Origin: Scheffersomyces stipitis CBS 6054
Lineage: Eukaryota > Ascomycota > Pichiomycetes > Serinales > Debaryomycetaceae
DNA length: 64,000 nt
Assembly: GCF_000209165.1 (NCBI RefSeq)
Contig: NC_009045.1
Span: forward strand, 930,001-994,000
Reading direction: 5' to 3'
Shown: piece by piece, positions 60,129 to 64,000 of the stretch
How positions within the stretch are numbered: the stretch's first letter is position 1
How the letters are laid out: each line of letters opens with the position of its first letter
Made by a program: the position numbers and the translations under genes
The notes under the pieces: model-generated
The model's input: the letters and a program-made list of their open reading frames with translations, nothing else
What the model was told of the DNA's origin: nothing
Databases searched by the model: none

Positions 60129-61404
60129 TTTGAATATAGGTTAATGGATTAAGACAATGTAAATGAGATCAGGCTATTGATGTTATATGATATCGATATT
60201 AATAATGATCTTAATGATAATGATAGTTGAACTTATGATTGTATAGATTAATGATAATGAAGATCAATAGTAATGCGATGATAACAATGTTTTCGAAATT
60301 GACACTAAGTTGATGCAGTCAGAACTGTAGGATAGGATTGATTATGGATTTGCTTGTTGTTTTGATGTGCTGGTTATGTTTGTTCACAACGATACTATAC
60401 GGCACTTTTGGATATACAGAATCTGTCCTCTGATAATGAGAGTATGTCACAGATAACACAACGATGAAATGCTAACAACGATAACAATACCAATGGCGAT
60501 ATCAATGATAGCGTTCCGGGTCTGGAAATATGATCTGTGGAAATTCCAGAAGTTTTGTTTTATTGCTGAGGTTCAGTGTGTTGACGCTTGGAACTGGCGT
60601 TAGTGATGATACTTATCCACCCTGGATAGTGAGAATCCACAAACAATTAGAGAACCACAGGAAAGAAGTCCGGGAATGAGAAACGTCCTAGAGGCAGGGA
60701 TTGGACAGTGTGGACGAGCTGCGGAAGGCGGGAAATGCTGGATGGTGGCAGTGAAGAGAAGAACGAGGTTGGTGAGGTTGATTTCTGTTGACTGATTTCA
60801 TCATCAGTAGCACAAAGGCAACGAAAAGTGGAGTCTAGGGAGGCTGTAGTGCGAACAGGGAGACAATGGCGTGGCGATAGGGAGAGATTACCAGAGCTTG
60901 CGACTTTTAGGGAGAAATAACGAGAGAATGTTCAGGTGAAATAGCGACAGATTGGGTAATATACCGGAGGTTTGGGGTTCTGTTGACGCGTTCTCGCTAA
61001 TAATGTCGCTGTAAACGAATGGCGGTGTTTCTTTATTGGCAGCAGAACCACCGAAATAGAACTCAATATTCTGGCCGTAACAGTTTGGTCTCTTCAACCA
61101 GCATCTTTCAAAGAGATTTCCTACTCTTGAGACTCGCTCTTGCTGGCAATTCTTGTCTCTGGCTCTCGCTTTATATCTTCTCTTACAATTCTACGATTCT
61201 GATATACAGTACCGGCTGCAAACCTCGATCCATCAAATTCTCACCCTCATCAGAATACACAATATACATCTGTCACCAGCAACACCAGTGCCATACACCG
61301 AGTGCTTATCGTTATATACTACAAATACACTACAAGCGACAGAAATACGTCACCACACTAAATCCAGTTGGCTCAAAAACTCCTACAAATTTCCGAATAG
61401 TTAC
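60129..61404. other. Divergent GRR1 / PCI-protein intergenic region
   Basis: 1.28 kb. The first 200 bp is AT-rich with TTAATGATAATGA repeats (60213 and 60249). Several GA-rich stretches occur near 60650-60880. An upstream ORF from 61019 (ATG) to 61417 overlaps the start of the PCI gene out of frame. Confidence 0.4.
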
Positions 61405-62748
61405 ATGGCGATGCTAACATTATCTGGGTATATAAAGAAAATAGTGAAAGCTCTCAAACATGAAGACGCTGACCAATTGCGAGATTGTCTCACGATAAAT
61501 CCGGCCAACAACGCTGGAGAAGCACGGGCTGATTTTGCTGAGCCGAACGACTTCGATTTGTATCCCGTTCCAGAGAAATTTCGGCCCGTAGTGAAATGCC
61601 ATTTGAAAGTCATGACTTCTATCTATAAGTACAAGAGCATAGACACAGCTTTTACAGAACTAAACGAGATGAATAGCAATCTCATCCGTGCAGCCGAATC
61701 CCAGACTAATTGGATCAACCTGCCGTTGATGAGTTCCCTCAGTGAACTCATTGCTGTCTACAAAGTCAGACAACAGAAATATCCAGAAGATGTATCTAGT
61801 TACCAATTTCAAGATATGGAAATTGACTCTTTTGAGGGTGGCTCTGGTAACGGTCCGAAGACATCGGCTCTTGAGCAGTTGTCCATCACAGTCAACAAGG
61901 GATTCAAATTATCTCTCAACGACAAAAACTTGGTGTTATCGCAGAGTAAAAGAAACGATATCTACTTTTTTCTTTCGAATCTCATCAAGATCTACTTCAA
62001 GATGAATAAACTCGAATTGGCTAAATCTGTCGAAAAGGCTGTAAAAGGAACGCGATTCGAATTGCCACCTATGAACGCCAAACTGGCCAATAAGAAGCAC
62101 TTAGTAGTTTACTTATACTATAGCTCTCTACTTTCTTTGGATGACGGTGACTTCACAGCTGCAGAGTCAAAATTGGACAAGGCCATGGATCTCATGCGAT
62201 ACTATTCTCAAAAATGTGCCAGGCAGACAAATCAGATTCTCTTGATCTTGCTTCCTCTCAAGCTCCACAATAAAAATCAGGTTATAAACAGCCCTGAATT
62301 CTGGAAAGAACATCCCGAGTTGCAATTAGTTTATAGAGACAACTTGTTGTACAGTGTGATACATGGTGATATCGCCAAGTTCGAGGATTGTATCAAGAAG
62401 TACGAGGTTGTTTTCTTGAAGAACCATCTTTACTTGCTTGTACTCTCATTGAAACAGCAATGCTATCTACGCTTAGTAAAGAAAACTGCCACCATCTACC
62501 GAGAATTGTGTACGGATCCTCTGCAAGCTCATATAGTTCCATTCAGTGCATTCCAGGTGGCTTTTGAGTTTTCCAAATACGGCACTAGTGAAAAAGAGCA
62601 AGATGTTGACGATAGAGTGTTTGGGTATGCTCAGGAGGAGATCGAGTGTATTCTTGCTGGACTCATAGCCAAGGGCAAGATTAAAGGGTATCTCAGCAAC
62701 ATCAATTGTTGTGCTGTCTTGTCGAAGACTGTGGCATTTCCTAAGTAA
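61405..62748 (+). CDS. PCI-domain protein, Csn12/Thp1 (PCID2) family
   Basis: The ATG at 61405 (MAMLTLSGYIKKIVKALKHED) gives 447 residues; the frame above it has no ATG. Helical repeats run through ~50-330 (PEKFRPVVKCHLKVMTSIYKYKS, NDIYFFLSNLIKIYFKMNKLEL, HLVVYLYYSSLLSLDDGDFTAAESKL). The PCI winged helix is the final ~110 residues, ending GYLSNINCCAVLSKTVAFPK. Yeast Csn12 (423) and Thp1 (455) are both of this type. Csn12 is tied to the COP9-like complex and splicing, and Thp1 to TREX-2 mRNA export. I cannot choose between them from sequence alone. Confidence 0.72.
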   Translation: MAMLTLSGYIKKIVKALKHEDADQLRDCLTINPANNAGEARADFAEPNDFDLYPVPEKFRPVVKCHLKVMTSIYKYKSIDTAFTELNEMNSNLIRAAESQTNWINLPLMSSLSELIAVYKVRQQKYPEDVSSYQFQDMEIDSFEGGSGNGPKTSALEQLSITVNKGFKLSLNDKNLVLSQSKRNDIYFFLSNLIKIYFKMNKLELAKSVEKAVKGTRFELPPMNAKLANKKHLVVYLYYSSLLSLDDGDFTAAESKLDKAMDLMRYYSQKCARQTNQILLILLPLKLHNKNQVINSPEFWKEHPELQLVYRDNLLYSVIHGDIAKFEDCIKKYEVVFLKNHLYLLVLSLKQQCYLRLVKKTATIYRELCTDPLQAHIVPFSAFQVAFEFSKYGTSEKEQDVDDRVFGYAQEEIECILAGLIAKGKIKGYLSNINCCAVLSKTVAFPK

Positions 62749-62767
62749 TCCAAACGACTATACTATA

Positions 62768-62839
62768 AGAAGAAGAGAAGAAGAGAAGAAGAGAAGAAGA
62801 GAAGAAGAGAATAAGAGAATAAGAGAAGAAGAGAAGTAG
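62768..62839 (+). repeat. 8-bp tandem array (AGAAGAAG)
   Basis: Nine 8-nt units: AGAAGAAG x5, AGAATAAG x2, AGAAGAAG, AGAAGTAG. The units are in phase, with point changes. It lies 20 bp after the PCI gene stop, so it is part of its 3' UTR if transcribed. Confidence 0.85.
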
Positions 62840-62857
62840 GAGAAGATACGAAGACAC

Positions 62858-62909
62858 GAAGACAAGAGATGAAGACAAGAGATGAAGACAAGAGATGGAG
62901 ACAAGAGAT
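62858..62909 (+). repeat. 13-bp tandem array (GAAGACAAGAGAT)
   Basis: Four 13-nt units, the last with one change (GGAGACAAGAGAT), followed by a partial unit. The purine bias continues from the neighbouring 8-bp array. Confidence 0.85.
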
Positions 62910-64000
62910 GAAGATATACCGAAGACAGACGAATATAGGTCTATAGATGGAGCAATTGATATGAGAGCTGAATAGACATATTTCTACATCTAGTAATCTA
63001 GCACAGTAGCATTAGCTGGTATTTGTTAGACAGAGAGTGGGGCTTAGTCGCAAGACGCGACACTGCGCACTACGCGAAGGGTCCGCTGAAGGGATGGCTT
63101 GGCCGTTTGGTTTGTGCCGAGTCCTCGCTGCCGTTTCTTGTGGTGAGACATTTTTTGGTGCGAGAATTAGATCAGGCCAGAAGAGATCAAGGGAGATGTT
63201 ACAGATATGAATAGAGATATAGTTCAATTTGTATCAAGACAAATTTGGGCAAGTGTCTGCCACACATTGTCCTCGAATGTGCGATTAGTTAGTGGAGACA
63301 GTAGCGAGAAATTGACGAGAAAATAGTGAGAGAATTTGGGTGCGATTTAGTGAGATTTAGCAAGCGACGTGAGAGTGAAAAATGGAGCCTGAACTTTTGG
63401 ACCTACAGTGTTCACCAGTAAAGACTTCTGTATAAGGTGACTACACATGGTTACTCGTAGCACGGTTGCTTTTGTAACTTTGTAACCTCTATTGTCGTGA
63501 CTGTTGTCATGACGGCTTGACTTTGGCCGTGAGTTAGCCGTTTTTCCACCGTGACTGGGGTCTCGTGCCGTTGAAAATAGGGGCTGCCGAACAGTTCCGT
63601 GCAATAGTGAGAGAATGACGGGACCAGACGAGATGGTTTGAAGACAATGGTGGTACGGGTAGAATTGCAGCAGTGAAAAATAATAGAATTGATATTCACA
63701 AAAAGACAACGAAGGCAGAATAAGCCGGACCAGTAGACTTTGGAACGTAGGCCGTCCCGGGTGTGTCTCTAACTCTCGTAGTGGGAACACCGCTGATATC
63801 CCGGTCTGGACTCACGACTACGCGCAGTAGCTCTGACTTTTGTAGGCTGCGAAGCAGCGAGACTCCAATATGGGAGATCTAATAGGGTAGAATTCTTCTT
63901 TATAGATACACAATTCCACAGAATAAGATACGATTCTCTGATTCACACTCCTCATATTGACTCGTACGTTATCACACTATTATCCAATATTTAGTTTTCT

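Larger units (their letters stand above)
62749..64000. other. 1.25 kb gene-free right end
   Basis: After the PCI gene come two tandem arrays, at 62768-62839 and 62858-62909. The rest has no ATG frame with protein character. The gene to the right is outside the window. Confidence 0.45.

Noticed and set aside
63347..63790. 147-codon minus-strand frame
   Set aside because: No ATG-based protein features, low-complexity surroundings and no domain.

Overview
This window looks like a nuclear chromosome segment from a CTG-clade budding yeast, most like Scheffersomyces (Pichia) stipitis; the species is an inference. Genes are compact and mostly intronless. The five introns that interrupt a spliced TACTAAC branch point place it only 7-12 nt before the acceptor. 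Proteins are typical Saccharomycotina orthologues. CTG codons fall inside serine runs: three in a row open the Ser-rich N terminus of the TIP41 gene, and five sit in a Ser-rich secreted protein. That fits CUG read as serine. Translations that show Leu at CTG should be read with this in mind.

Layout. 0-10 kb: a partial Ser/Ala-rich protein, SLS1, a 28-codon membrane microORF, a small mitochondrial membrane protein, the ABC1-family protein MCP2, and the SSU-processome protein UTP13. 10-20 kb: a two-intron divergent septin, a Ser-rich secreted protein, QRI1/UAP1, GPI-protein ECM33, and the succinate-fumarate carrier SFC1 behind a long promoter region. 20-31 kb: a six-finger C2H2 factor, AIM25, a spliced UCH37-type deubiquitinase, a dienelactone-hydrolase-fold protein, OST5 (two exons, missed by simple ORF calling), MPD1, FSH1 and an SDT1-like nucleotidase. 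31-40 kb: a possible Nse6/Kre29-like protein, an RRM protein, a pair of related small secreted proteins (one with an in-frame stop), and spliced arginase CAR1. 40-50 kb: GDE1, TIP41, mitoribosomal RSM26, a CENP-H-like coiled-coil protein and EMC2. 50-64 kb: two unlike metallothioneins with a duplicated upstream element, CTP synthase URA7, VPS25, RPL43 (2-nt first exon), GRR1, a PCI-domain protein and two tandem-repeat arrays.

The genes are mostly unrelated housekeeping functions, as is usual for yeast. Local themes are ER and cell-wall work (QRI1, ECM33, OST5, MPD1, EMC2), mitochondrial function (SLS1, MCP2, SFC1, AIM25, RSM26) and nutrient signalling or phosphate and nitrogen use (GDE1, TIP41, GRR1, CAR1). 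No tRNA, rRNA, transposon, CRISPR array or virus-derived gene was recognised. The least explained parts are the metallothionein pair with its hairpin elements, the secreted-protein pair, the GACAGACA motif cluster upstream of GDE1 and the nested inverted repeats upstream of SFC1.
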